Assembly (NCBI GenBank): GCA_964597445.1 | Contig: CAZQXO010000007.1 | Coordinates: forward strand, 1-64,000 | From: UBA10649 sp964597445 | GTDB lineage: Bacteria; Actinomycetota; Actinomycetes; S36-B12 | Direction: 5' to 3' | Length of the DNA: 64,000 nucleotides | In this document: in pieces, positions 26,924 to 36,143 of the stretch | Numbering within the stretch: the stretch's first letter is position 1 | Layout of the letters: every line of letters begins with the position of its first letter | Notes under the pieces: generated by a model | Seen by the model: only the letters and a program-made list of their open reading frames with translations | The model's database searches: none | Told to the model about the DNA's origin: nothing | Position numbers and translations under genes: made by a program

Positions 26924-27751
26924 TCAGGTGCGCCGGCGGCGCACCAGCACGATCACCAGAGCGACCAGGGTGCTGCCGAGGATCCAGAGCCAGTTGTCGG
27001 CGAGTGAGAAGAACACGATCACGCCCCGATTGACCAGGGATCCCTCCCCGGAGTCCAGGAAGAGCTGGCCGGCCGTCAGCGCGGCGACGAGGAAGGCGAC
27101 CGGGGGGACGAGGAAGGCGATGGTGTCGTCCTCGCGTCGGATCGCGATCGCCCCGTAGACCGAGCTCACGAGCAGGGCGAGACCCGTCGGCCAGCCGAGG
27201 GAGCCGCCACCGAGGGCGGCGTTGGCGAAGCCGATGATGACGGTGATCGCGATGACGACCCCCGACACGATGAGGCCGCTGGCCCCGCGACCGGAGGTGC
27301 GGGCGGAGGCACTCCGCCGGGCACGACGAGCAGGGGACGCGGGTGTCTCCCGAGAGGGCATGGGTTCTCCGCTGGTCTGCTCGGGAGCGGGTTCGACGAG
27401 AAGTGCGGCCACGGCCATGTCGCTGGGATCCACGGTGGGTGCAGTGTCGCCGCGCTCCAGGGTGCGCAGACGGCTGAAGCGACCTGACTCCAGGGCCAGG
27501 ACGGCGTCCGGCCGATCGGCCACGCCCTGACTGCGGAAGAGGCGCCCGGTGTCGGAGACCGGCTGGCGCCCGGGGGAGTCGACCTCGTCAGCGGGCGGCG
27601 CGCTGGGCATCACGGGCCCGGGGGGCTCGACGGGTGCTGGCCCGGGGGCGGAGGGGGCGGACGAATCACGCTCGGGGGTCTCGGGACGGAACAGCCCCTC
27701 GAAGGCCGGATCCACCTGATCCGGCCCGGGGGAGTCGCCCGCCGAAGTCAC
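26924..27751 (-). CDS. DUF6542 membrane protein with long disordered N-terminus
   Basis: A 275-residue protein. The first 160 residues or so are low-complexity and rich in Pro, Ser, Glu, Gly and Arg. Then come about four membrane helices with SLGWPTGLALLVSSVYGAIA, DDTIAFLVPPVAFLVAALTA and a C-terminal helix followed by RRRRT. The membrane part resembles DUF6542, a family usually found beside ispH and ychF in actinobacteria, exactly as here. Function unknown. The GTG at 27751 was chosen because TACGGT lies 6 bases upstream, within a perfect palindrome; the frame stays open further upstream through ychF and is not credible. Confidence 0.8.
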   Translation of the reverse strand: MTSAGDSPGPDQVDPAFEGLFRPETPERDSSAPSAPGPAPVEPPGPVMPSAPPADEVDSPGRQPVSDTGRLFRSQGVADRPDAVLALESGRFSRLRTLERGDTAPTVDPSDMAVAALLVEPAPEQTSGEPMPSRETPASPARRARRSASARTSGRGASGLIVSGVVIAITVIIGFANAALGGGSLGWPTGLALLVSSVYGAIAIRREDDTIAFLVPPVAFLVAALTAGQLFLDSGEGSLVNRGVIVFFSLADNWLWILGSTLVALVIVLVRRRRT

Positions 27752-27752
27752 C

Positions 27753-27767
27753 TGAGTACCGTACTCA
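27753..27767. promoter_or_regulatory. Palindrome containing a shared -10 box, DUF6542/ychF divergent promoter
   Basis: TGAGTACCGTACTCA is a perfect 7-1-7 palindrome. Its centre TACCGTA reads as TACGGT on the minus strand, 6 bases before the DUF6542 GTG. On the plus strand it reads as TACCGT, about 40 bases before ychF. It could act as a bidirectional -10 element, an operator, or both. The same heptamer TACCGTA forms the dapD/dapE promoter. Confidence 0.55.
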
Positions 27768-27802
27768 AGGCTCCCGATCAGGGGTGCCCTCCCGCACGAG
27801 AA

Positions 27803-28885
27803 ATGAGTGTCGTGGCCCTCACCATCGGAATCGTCGGCCTGCCGAACGTCGGCAAGTCGACGCTGTTCAACGCCCTCACGAAGAACGACGTCCTCGCCGC
27901 CAACTACCCCTTCGCGACGATCGAGCCGAACACGGGTGTCGTCGGGGTGCCGGATCCGCGACTGGAGGTGCTGGCCGGCATCTTCAGCTCGGAGCGGATC
28001 CTCCCGGCCTCCGTCACCTTCGTCGACATCGCCGGCATCGTCAAGGGTGCGAGCGAGGGAGCCGGCCTGGGCAACAAGTTCCTGGCCAACATCCGCGAGT
28101 CCGATGCGATCTGCCAGGTGCTGCGTGCCTTCCACGATGACGACGTCGTGCACGTCGAGGGACGGGTGTCTCCCGAGGAGGACATGGAGACGATCAACAC
28201 CGAGTTGATCCTCGCTGACATGCAGACCCTCGAGAAGGCCATTCCCCGCCTGCAGAAGGAAGCACGCAACGACAAGACGAAGCAGCCGCTTCTCGACGCA
28301 GCGCTTGCGGCGCAGGAGCACCTGAACGCGGGGACCACGGTGTTCGCCTCGGGTATGGACATGACGCCCCTGAAGGAGCTCTTCCTCCTGACGGCCAAGC
28401 CCTTCATCTACGTCATCAATGTTGACGAGTCGGAACTGGCCGATGAGGGCTTCAAGCAGCGCATGCGTGACCTCGTTGCTCCGGCCGAGGCGGTGTTCCT
28501 CGACGCCAAGCTGGAGGCCGAGCTCGTCGAGCTCCCGGACGATGAGGCGCTCGAGCTCCTGCAGTCAGTGGGGCAGGAGGAGCCCGGTCTCCATGCTCTC
28601 GCCCGGGTCGGATTCGACACTCTCGGACTGCAGACCTACCTGACGGCCGGGCCCAAGGAGTCGCGGGCGTGGGAGATCCGCAAGGGCTCCACGGCACCGG
28701 AGGCCGCGGGCGTGATCCACACGGACTTCCAGAAGGGCTTCATCAAGGCGGAGGTCGTCTCATTCGACGACCTCGTCGAGGCGGGGTCGATGGCGGAGGC
28801 CAAGGCCAAGGGCAAGGTGCGGATCGAGGGCAAGGACTACGTGATGCACGACGGCGACGTGGTCGAGTTCCGATTCAATGTCTGA
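27803..28885 (+). CDS. ychF: Ribosome-associated ATPase YchF (Obg family)
   Basis: A 360-residue OBG-family P-loop ATPase that binds ribosomes and is linked to stress responses. The P-loop GIVGLPNVGKSTLFNALT is near the N-terminus, followed by NYPFATIEPNTGVVGVPDPR, FVDIAGIVKGASEGAGLGNK and FLANIRESDAICQV. The C-terminal TGS domain has TYLTAGPKESRAW, HTDFQKGFIKAEV and KDYVMHDGDVVEFRFNV. The start could be the ATG at 27803 or the GTG at 27812, which gives the MALTIGIVG form common in relatives. Its end overlaps the DUF4287 gene by 8 bases. Confidence 0.96.
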   Translation: MSVVALTIGIVGLPNVGKSTLFNALTKNDVLAANYPFATIEPNTGVVGVPDPRLEVLAGIFSSERILPASVTFVDIAGIVKGASEGAGLGNKFLANIRESDAICQVLRAFHDDDVVHVEGRVSPEEDMETINTELILADMQTLEKAIPRLQKEARNDKTKQPLLDAALAAQEHLNAGTTVFASGMDMTPLKELFLLTAKPFIYVINVDESELADEGFKQRMRDLVAPAEAVFLDAKLEAELVELPDDEALELLQSVGQEEPGLHALARVGFDTLGLQTYLTAGPKESRAWEIRKGSTAPEAAGVIHTDFQKGFIKAEVVSFDDLVEAGSMAEAKAKGKVRIEGKDYVMHDGDVVEFRFNV

Positions 28886-29084
28886 GCGGGTGACGGGCTC
28901 GGCTTCCTACTTCCCCTCCATCGAGAAGACGTACGGCCAGCCCATCTCGTACTGGATGTCCCAGCTGGATGACGTGCGGGATGCCCAGCACATGGAGCAG
29001 GTGGCACACCTCAAGGCCATGGGAATGGGGCATGGCCACGCCAACGCTGTGGTGGCGGTCTATCGCGCCGAGCATGGCCTCTGA
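28878..29084 (+). CDS. DUF4287 small protein
   Basis: A 68-residue protein matching DUF4287: SYFPSIEKTYGQPISYWMSQ, then HMEQVAHLKAMGMGHGHANA and VVAVYRAEHGL. The family is small, cytoplasmic and of unknown function, and often occurs alone or fused to DUF5655. It overlaps ychF by 8 bases on the same strand, so translation is probably coupled. No separate promoter is seen. Confidence 0.9.
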   Translation: MSERVTGSASYFPSIEKTYGQPISYWMSQLDDVRDAQHMEQVAHLKAMGMGHGHANAVVAVYRAEHGL

Positions 29085-29108
29085 CCTGCCGAGATCTACA
29101 GTGTTGCC

Positions 29109-29597
29109 ATGAGCGACTTCCTCTACTCCGTCGAGCGCCAGTTCGATCTGCCGGTCGAGATCCTGTGGGATGCCTGGGTCGACGCGGATGCCCTGGAGTC
29201 GTGGTACCACCCCGTTGACCTCTCGGTGGTTCCCGGCTCGGTCACGTCGGATGCGGTCCCGGGCGGGGAGTGGTCGGTTGCCGTGGATGTACCGGGGATG
29301 GGCTTCGTGGCCTACTTCTGGGGCCGCTACACGGAGGTCGTCGACCAGGAGCGTCTCGTGCACACGCTCAGCTACTCGCAGTCGGCCGAGGAGTTCGCCC
29401 TCCGCGACCCGGAGGTCCCGCACCACCGCATCGTGATCGAGTTCGACAGTCGTGGGATGTACAGCTGGGTGAAGTTCAGCCAGTACGGCGAGCTCCCTGA
29501 CGGTGAGGCTGTGCAGGCTCAGGCCGGCATGGAGAGCTACTTCGACTCACTCGAGGCCTTCCTCGCAGCGGGCGCGGCAGGGGCGACCCTCGAGTGA
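29109..29597 (+). CDS. SRPBCC/AHSA1-like domain protein
   Basis: A 162-residue single-domain protein of the Bet v1-like SRPBCC superfamily. It begins SDFLYSVERQFDLPVEILWD with AWVDADALESWYHP, followed by the beta-sheet core GEWSVAVDVPGMGFVAYFWG, RYTEVVDQERLVHTLSYSQS and HRIVIEFDSRG, and a C-terminal helix (QAQAGMESYFDSLEAFLAAG). Members bind hydrophobic ligands or act as Hsp90 activators; the ligand is unknown. The gene is leaderless: TACAGT at 29097-29102, 6 bases before ATG. It overlaps the Nudix gene by 4 bases. Confidence 0.87.
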   Translation: MSDFLYSVERQFDLPVEILWDAWVDADALESWYHPVDLSVVPGSVTSDAVPGGEWSVAVDVPGMGFVAYFWGRYTEVVDQERLVHTLSYSQSAEEFALRDPEVPHHRIVIEFDSRGMYSWVKFSQYGELPDGEAVQAQAGMESYFDSLEAFLAAGAAGATLE

Positions 29598-30001
29598 GTG
29601 AGGCGACGATGCCGGACTTCGTCGTCGCGGCTGTCGTCATGCGGGATGCGGACGGACGCATCCTCGTGGTGCGCAAGCGCGGAACGAGCCGGTTCATGCT
29701 CCCGGGAGGGAAGATCGAATCGGGCGAGAGCCCGGAGCTCTGCGCCGCCCGCGAGGCTCGCGAGGAGCTCGGAGTGGTCCTGGACGCATCGGCCCTGATC
29801 CGGTTGGGCGAGTGGACGGCACCTGCGGCGAACGAGTCGGGACGCACGGTCCACGGGCACATCTACGAGCATGCGTGGGTGGCCGGCGTGACGGCATGCC
29901 AGGAGATCGACGAGGTGCAGTGGCTGTCTCCGGACGAGGCTCGCGTGCGCACGGACCTGGCGCCGTTGTTCCAGGCCTGCGTGCTCCCGGCCCTCAGCTG
30001 A
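29594..30001 (+). CDS. Nudix hydrolase
   Basis: A 135-residue Nudix-domain hydrolase. The box GGKIESGESPELCAAREAREELGV, given here in two parts as GGKIESGESPEL and CAAREAREELGV, fits Gx5Ex7REUXEEXGU. The surrounding strands VAAVVMRDADGRILVVRKRG and GHIYEHAWVAG are typical. It probably hydrolyses a nucleoside diphosphate derivative, for example in nucleotide-pool sanitation. GTG start overlapping the SRPBCC stop (GTGA). The 3' end overlaps the convergent membrane-protein gene by 8 bases. Confidence 0.92.
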   Translation: MSEATMPDFVVAAVVMRDADGRILVVRKRGTSRFMLPGGKIESGESPELCAAREAREELGVVLDASALIRLGEWTAPAANESGRTVHGHIYEHAWVAGVTACQEIDEVQWLSPDEARVRTDLAPLFQACVLPALS

Positions 30002-30605
30002 CGTCGGGGACGCGCAGTCCCTCGGCGCGCAGCTCGAGACCGGCCAGCTCCCGGATGACGCGCTGATCGCCCCGGCGCCACGCACCCGCGGGGTCATCCG
30101 TGATGGAGGCCAGCACGTGCAGGGGTTGACGGGCCATCGCGCGCAAAGCGAACAGGTCGAGATCCTCGTTGGCGTCGACGAAGCGCCGCGCTGCGGTCGC
30201 GCGGCGGATGAAGGCGACGCGGATGGGCACCCAGATGGCCGCCCACGACACGATGGCGAGCAGTGCGAGCGCAATGGAGAGGAACCGCGCGAGCAGTGAC
30301 ACGGCGTCGGCTGTGGTCTGGCCGGCCTCGGCGATGCCGAGCGCCGCATCGCTCATGCTGGCGAAGGGTGCGCTGATCGCGCCGCCGATGAGGGGGACCG
30401 AGGCGACGGCCGCTCCTGCCTCCTCGATGCTCACGGCGAGGTCCGACGCCCCCTCGGCGATCGCCAGTCCCGGAGCGGCGAGGTTCATGATCAGGTCGTG
30501 GAGTCGGAATCCCACCCAGACCCACAGCGCGGTCCAGGCGACCAGCCACGCGTCACCGAGGATCTGACGGGCCCGTCGAGAGGGCAGCTCCGAGTACCAG
30601 GTCAT
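29994..30605 (-). CDS. Hypothetical membrane protein with two helices
   Basis: A 203-residue protein I do not recognise. A basic N-terminus precedes a Trp-rich helix (WLVAWTALWVWVGFRLHDLI). An extracytoplasmic loop of about 80 residues follows, rich in Ala, Gly and Ser and lacking cysteines, then a second helix (FLSIALALLAIVSWAAIWVP) and a cytoplasmic tail with RVAFIRRATAARRFVDANED and LDLFALRAMARQPLHVLASI. Similar unnamed proteins occur next to typA in actinobacteria as far as I recall. GGAGG lies 9 bases before the ATG. It is divergent from typA. Confidence 0.7.
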   Translation of the reverse strand: MTWYSELPSRRARQILGDAWLVAWTALWVWVGFRLHDLIMNLAAPGLAIAEGASDLAVSIEEAGAAVASVPLIGGAISAPFASMSDAALGIAEAGQTTADAVSLLARFLSIALALLAIVSWAAIWVPIRVAFIRRATAARRFVDANEDLDLFALRAMARQPLHVLASITDDPAGAWRRGDQRVIRELAGLELRAEGLRVPDVS

Positions 30606-30717
30606 GATCCAGCCTCCGCGATTTCAGGGATCCACCCCCGACACCGTAGGGTCACTCACGACCGCCGAGCCGCCGCCACGAGGAGCGTCGCGGCCCCGGC
30701 TTGACCAAGGAGCAGGT

Positions 30718-32577
<1,860 letters not shown>

Positions 32578-32580
32578 GCC

Positions 32581-34713
32581 TCAGGCGCCGAGGTGCCTGC
32601 GGAGGAAGTCCACCTCGAGTCGGAGCAGGTTCTCCGCGACGACCTCCTGCGGCGTCATGTGCGTCACGCCACTCAGCGGGAGCACGCTGTGGGGACGTCC
32701 CGCGGCGAGGAGCTCGCTCGACAGCTGAAGCGTGTGCGCGGCCAGCACGTTGTCGTCGGCCAGTCCGTGGATGATGAGCAGGGGACGCTCCAGTTGGGGC
32801 GCCCGCCGCAGCAGTGACGTCAGGTCGTACGCCTCAGGATTCTCCTGCGGCAGGCCGAGGTACCGCTCGGTGTAGGCCGTGTCATAGAGCGACCAGTCGG
32901 TGACGGGAGCTCCGGCGACCGCGGCGTGGAAGACGTCCGGGCGGTCGAGCACGGCAAGAGCGGCCAGGTACCCGCCGAAGGACCATCCGGTGATGCCGAC
33001 CCGCGCGAGGTCGAGATCGGGATAGAGGACGCCGAGCGCGGCGAGGGCGTCGACCTGATCCTGGAGGACCTGGGTCGCGAGGTCGCCGTCCACCTCGAAC
33101 TCGAAGGCCGGTCCTCGGCCGGGGGTGCCGGCACCATCGACGATGACGACGGCGAACCCCTGGTCTGCCATCCACTGATCCGAGGCGAAGGCCCCGGCGG
33201 CGTGGACGACGCGGGCGTGGTGCGGGCCTCCGTACGGCGCCATGACCACGGGCAGGCGGCGCGACCCCGGGATGTGGTCGGAGGGCAGCAGGACGACGCA
33301 GGCCAGTCGACGGTCGGTCACGCGGTGCCACTGGGGCCGGGGGACGACCGCGGGCACCTCCGCCATCGAGCGGATCGTGCCCTCGCCTCCGGCGAGCGTT
33401 GCCACGATGGTGCTCCCGAGGCGATCCGGCGACGTCGACACGATGACCCGGGCATCACGTTGGGCGACGGCAGCATGGATGCCGGGATCAGGGGTCAGCA
33501 GGTCGGGTGACTCCCCGTCTACTAGCCGGTAGATCCCCTGATCGAACGGATCCTGCTGCGCAGAGATCACGGTCTCGTCGGCCATCGACGACACGACCCC
33601 GGTCACCTGGAGTCCGCTCGGGGTCAGCCACTGTCCGTCGCGCATCAGGCGGAAGGTGTCGCGCTCGAGATCGGCGACGACCTCCAGGAGGCGGCCCTGC
33701 TGGTCCCGTCGGGGCACGCCGCCCTGCATCGTGATCCACGGCTCGGTGACCCGCTCGGCCAGCACCTGCGTCGCGCCGTCCGGCTCGACGCCGAGGATGA
33801 GCTGCCGGCTCTGGTCCCGGCTCAGCACGCTGATGACGGCCGTATCGCCCGTCGCGTCCGGCTGGACCGTGGCGAGATAGGGATACGCAGCGGTGTCCCA
33901 CTCGACCTCAACCGGATCCCCGTCGAGGGGCAGGGCGTGGAGGGCCACGGTCGGGTTCACGCCCCCGGCACGCGGATAGCGATGCGGCCGTGGCTCGCTC
34001 TCGGGTTGGGCCGGGTCGGCGATCCAGTGGAGGGACACGTCCGTCTCGTCGTACTGCTCGGCGAGGACGGCACTGCTGTCCGCCAGCCACCACAGGCCGC
34101 GTGAGCGCTCGAGCTCCTCGGCAGCGACGAAGTCCGCGAGCCCCCAGGACTCGTTCGGGTCGTCCGCGCGCGCGAGGCAGACCGGCTCCGCGCTGCCGTC
34201 CGCGGGGACGGCGAACACTGATCGCGCGGAGACGAAGGCGACGACCCGACCATCAGGCGACAGGCGCGGGTCGATGACCCCGCCCGGGCTCGGGAGCTCG
34301 CGGGGCAGGGCGTCCGGGTCGTCGAGGGCGACGATCATGAGGATGCCGTCGATGCTGAAGGTGGCCTGCGTCACGGCGGCGTCCGTCGAGAACGCGGTGA
34401 TGCCGGTCGCCGTCTCACGCATGCGCTCGCGCCGTGCTCGCTCGTCGGCAGGAAGTTCGGCGCCGTCATCGCCGGTGGCGAGCGCGTCGACGACGCACCT
34501 CTCCGAGAGGCCGCCCGTGCCGTCCGGTTCGGCGACCCACAGCGAGCCGCGTGGGTCGCGTCCGTGGGCGCTGCGGATGAAGGCGACCCGGGCACCGTCG
34601 GGGGAGAGGACGAAGCCGCGGGGCTGGCCGAGCCGGAAGCGGCGGGTCAGCGCCTCCTGCCGCGGGTAGCTCAGTTCGCCGGTGCCGTCCGGAGTCCCGT
34701 CGTCGGTGGTCAC
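32581..34713 (-). CDS. Prolyl oligopeptidase family (S9) serine peptidase
   Basis: A 710-residue cytoplasmic-type peptidase of the dipeptidyl-peptidase IV/S9 group. An N-terminal beta-propeller (about residues 15-450, with repeats such as GFVLSPDGARVAFIR and DPRLSPDGRVVAFVSARSV) is followed by an alpha/beta-hydrolase domain. Nucleophile Ser578 is in GWSFGGYLAAL, the Asp in HGLADDNVLAAH and the His in SGVTHMTPQE. No signal peptide is visible. The GTG at 34713 fits the family N-terminus (LTRRFRLGQPRGFVLSPDG); the frame extends upstream across mshB and that extension is rejected. Divergent from mshB. Confidence 0.92.
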   Translation of the reverse strand: MTTDDGTPDGTGELSYPRQEALTRRFRLGQPRGFVLSPDGARVAFIRSAHGRDPRGSLWVAEPDGTGGLSERCVVDALATGDDGAELPADERARRERMRETATGITAFSTDAAVTQATFSIDGILMIVALDDPDALPRELPSPGGVIDPRLSPDGRVVAFVSARSVFAVPADGSAEPVCLARADDPNESWGLADFVAAEELERSRGLWWLADSSAVLAEQYDETDVSLHWIADPAQPESEPRPHRYPRAGGVNPTVALHALPLDGDPVEVEWDTAAYPYLATVQPDATGDTAVISVLSRDQSRQLILGVEPDGATQVLAERVTEPWITMQGGVPRRDQQGRLLEVVADLERDTFRLMRDGQWLTPSGLQVTGVVSSMADETVISAQQDPFDQGIYRLVDGESPDLLTPDPGIHAAVAQRDARVIVSTSPDRLGSTIVATLAGGEGTIRSMAEVPAVVPRPQWHRVTDRRLACVVLLPSDHIPGSRRLPVVMAPYGGPHHARVVHAAGAFASDQWMADQGFAVVIVDGAGTPGRGPAFEFEVDGDLATQVLQDQVDALAALGVLYPDLDLARVGITGWSFGGYLAALAVLDRPDVFHAAVAGAPVTDWSLYDTAYTERYLGLPQENPEAYDLTSLLRRAPQLERPLLIIHGLADDNVLAAHTLQLSSELLAAGRPHSVLPLSGVTHMTPQEVVAENLLRLEVDFLRRHLGA

Positions 34714-34747
34714 CCCGGGATCATGGCACGTCGATACCCTGCCTCCT

Positions 34748-35641
34748 GTGTCCGTCTCACCCGACCTCCGCCTCCTGCTCGTCCACGCCCACCCCGACGA
34801 CGAGTGCATCGGTACGGGCGCGACCATGGCGAGGTATGTCGACGAAGGCGTCCACGTCACGCTCGTCACCTGCACCCTCGGGGAGGAGGGTGAGGTTCTC
34901 CTGCCCGAGCTCGCGCACCTGGCGTCGGACCAGGAGGACGCCCTCGGTGCGCATCGGCAGACGGAGCTCGCGGAGGCGATGGCGATCCTCGGCGTCACCG
35001 ACCATCGCCTGCTCGGCGGACCGGGTCGCTTCCGGGACTCGGGGATGATCGGCACCCCGCCCAACGACCGCTCCGACAGCTTCTGGCGCACGGACCTGCT
35101 CACGGCCGCGACCGAACTGGTGTCCGTCATCCGGGAGGTCCGTCCTCAGGTGGTCGTGACCTACGACGACTTCGGCGGCTACGGCCACCCGGACCACATC
35201 CAGGCCCATCGCGTCACGCACTATGCCGTCGCGCTCGCGGCCAGCCCGACCTTCCGGACCGATCTCGGCCAGGCGTGGCAGGTCCTGAAGGTCTACTGGA
35301 CGGCCTTCCCTCGCAGCATCGTCGTCGCCGGCATCGAGGCGATGAAGGCGCAGGGCATCGATGACGACTTCGCGTCCCTCGATCCTGACGACCTGCCGTT
35401 CGCCTGCGATGACGATCTCGTGACGACCGTGGTCGAGGCCCCCGGCCACCTGGATCGCAAGATGGCGGCGCTGCGCGCGCACGGCACGCAGGTCACGGTC
35501 GATGGCGGCTTCTTCGCGCTGGCCGACAACGTCGGTGTCGAGGCCTTCGGCACGGAGTACTACCGGCTCGCCCTCGGCTCCCTGGGACCCGTGGCCGAGG
35601 ATGGCCGCGAGCACGATCTCTTCTCCGGGATCCGTGCGTGA
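34748..35641 (+). CDS. mshB: Mycothiol biosynthesis deacetylase MshB
   Basis: A 297-residue zinc-dependent deacetylase of the LmbE-like family that converts GlcNAc-Ins to GlcN-Ins, the second step of mycothiol synthesis. Zinc ligands are in HAHPDDE (His15, Asp18) and the later GYGHPDHIQAHRVTHYAV. CTLGEEGEVLLPELAHLASD, GGPGRFRDSGMIGTP and YDDFGGYGHPDH are MshB-specific blocks. Mycothiol is restricted to Actinomycetota, so this gene is a strong taxonomic marker. The GTG is leaderless: TACCCT at 34735-34740, 7 bases upstream. It overlaps the following DUF6113 gene by 4 bases. Confidence 0.95.
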   Translation: MSVSPDLRLLLVHAHPDDECIGTGATMARYVDEGVHVTLVTCTLGEEGEVLLPELAHLASDQEDALGAHRQTELAEAMAILGVTDHRLLGGPGRFRDSGMIGTPPNDRSDSFWRTDLLTAATELVSVIREVRPQVVVTYDDFGGYGHPDHIQAHRVTHYAVALAASPTFRTDLGQAWQVLKVYWTAFPRSIVVAGIEAMKAQGIDDDFASLDPDDLPFACDDDLVTTVVEAPGHLDRKMAALRAHGTQVTVDGGFFALADNVGVEAFGTEYYRLALGSLGPVAEDGREHDLFSGIRA

Positions 35642-36060
35642 GGGGTCCGCGGGGAGCGGGTTTCTGGCTTCTGGTCGTCGCGCTTCTGCTCGTCGGCCTC
35701 GTGCTGGGCCTCGCGGGGGCCTTCGTCCAGGCGCAGCGTGCCATCGTCGATCTCCCGTGGGGCCTCATGCCGATCCCGTGGGGGGTGGGCGTCGTGTGGA
35801 TCGCCCTCGTGTCCGGCGTCCGCGGAGGCGCCTGGCTCGTGCGCTCCCGATGGGGTGCCTGGGCGGTGGCCGTGGGCTGGCTCGCGGCCACGGTCCTGCT
35901 GTCGACGAAGACGCCGTCCGGCGATATCGCACTGTCAGGCGGCGGGCGTCAGCTGATCTACCTCATCGGGGGCGTGATCCTCGCCTCCGCTGCGGCCAAC
36001 CTGCCCCTCCCTCGGGGGACGGAGCCCTCGGCGGCCGGACGGAACGCGACCGTGTCGTGA
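35638..36060 (+). CDS. DUF6113-like membrane protein
   Basis: A 140-residue membrane protein with about four helices: FWLLVVALLLVGLVLGLAGA, LMPIPWGVGVVWIALVSGVR, WAVAVGWLAATVLLSTKTPS and LIYLIGGVILASAAANLPL. The layout and the GGGRQLIYLIGG block resemble DUF6113 proteins that follow mshB in other actinobacteria. Function unknown; a link to mycothiol is only positional. The GTG overlaps the mshB stop (GTGA). Confidence 0.75.
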   Translation: MRGPRGAGFWLLVVALLLVGLVLGLAGAFVQAQRAIVDLPWGLMPIPWGVGVVWIALVSGVRGGAWLVRSRWGAWAVAVGWLAATVLLSTKTPSGDIALSGGGRQLIYLIGGVILASAAANLPLPRGTEPSAAGRNATVS

Positions 36061-36143
36061 GGCGTCCCATCCCCGCACGCCGACGTAGCATCGTGGGCAA
36101 GTGCCGCGTGCTGGGCAGGACGACCGCGAAAGGGGAGTGACCG

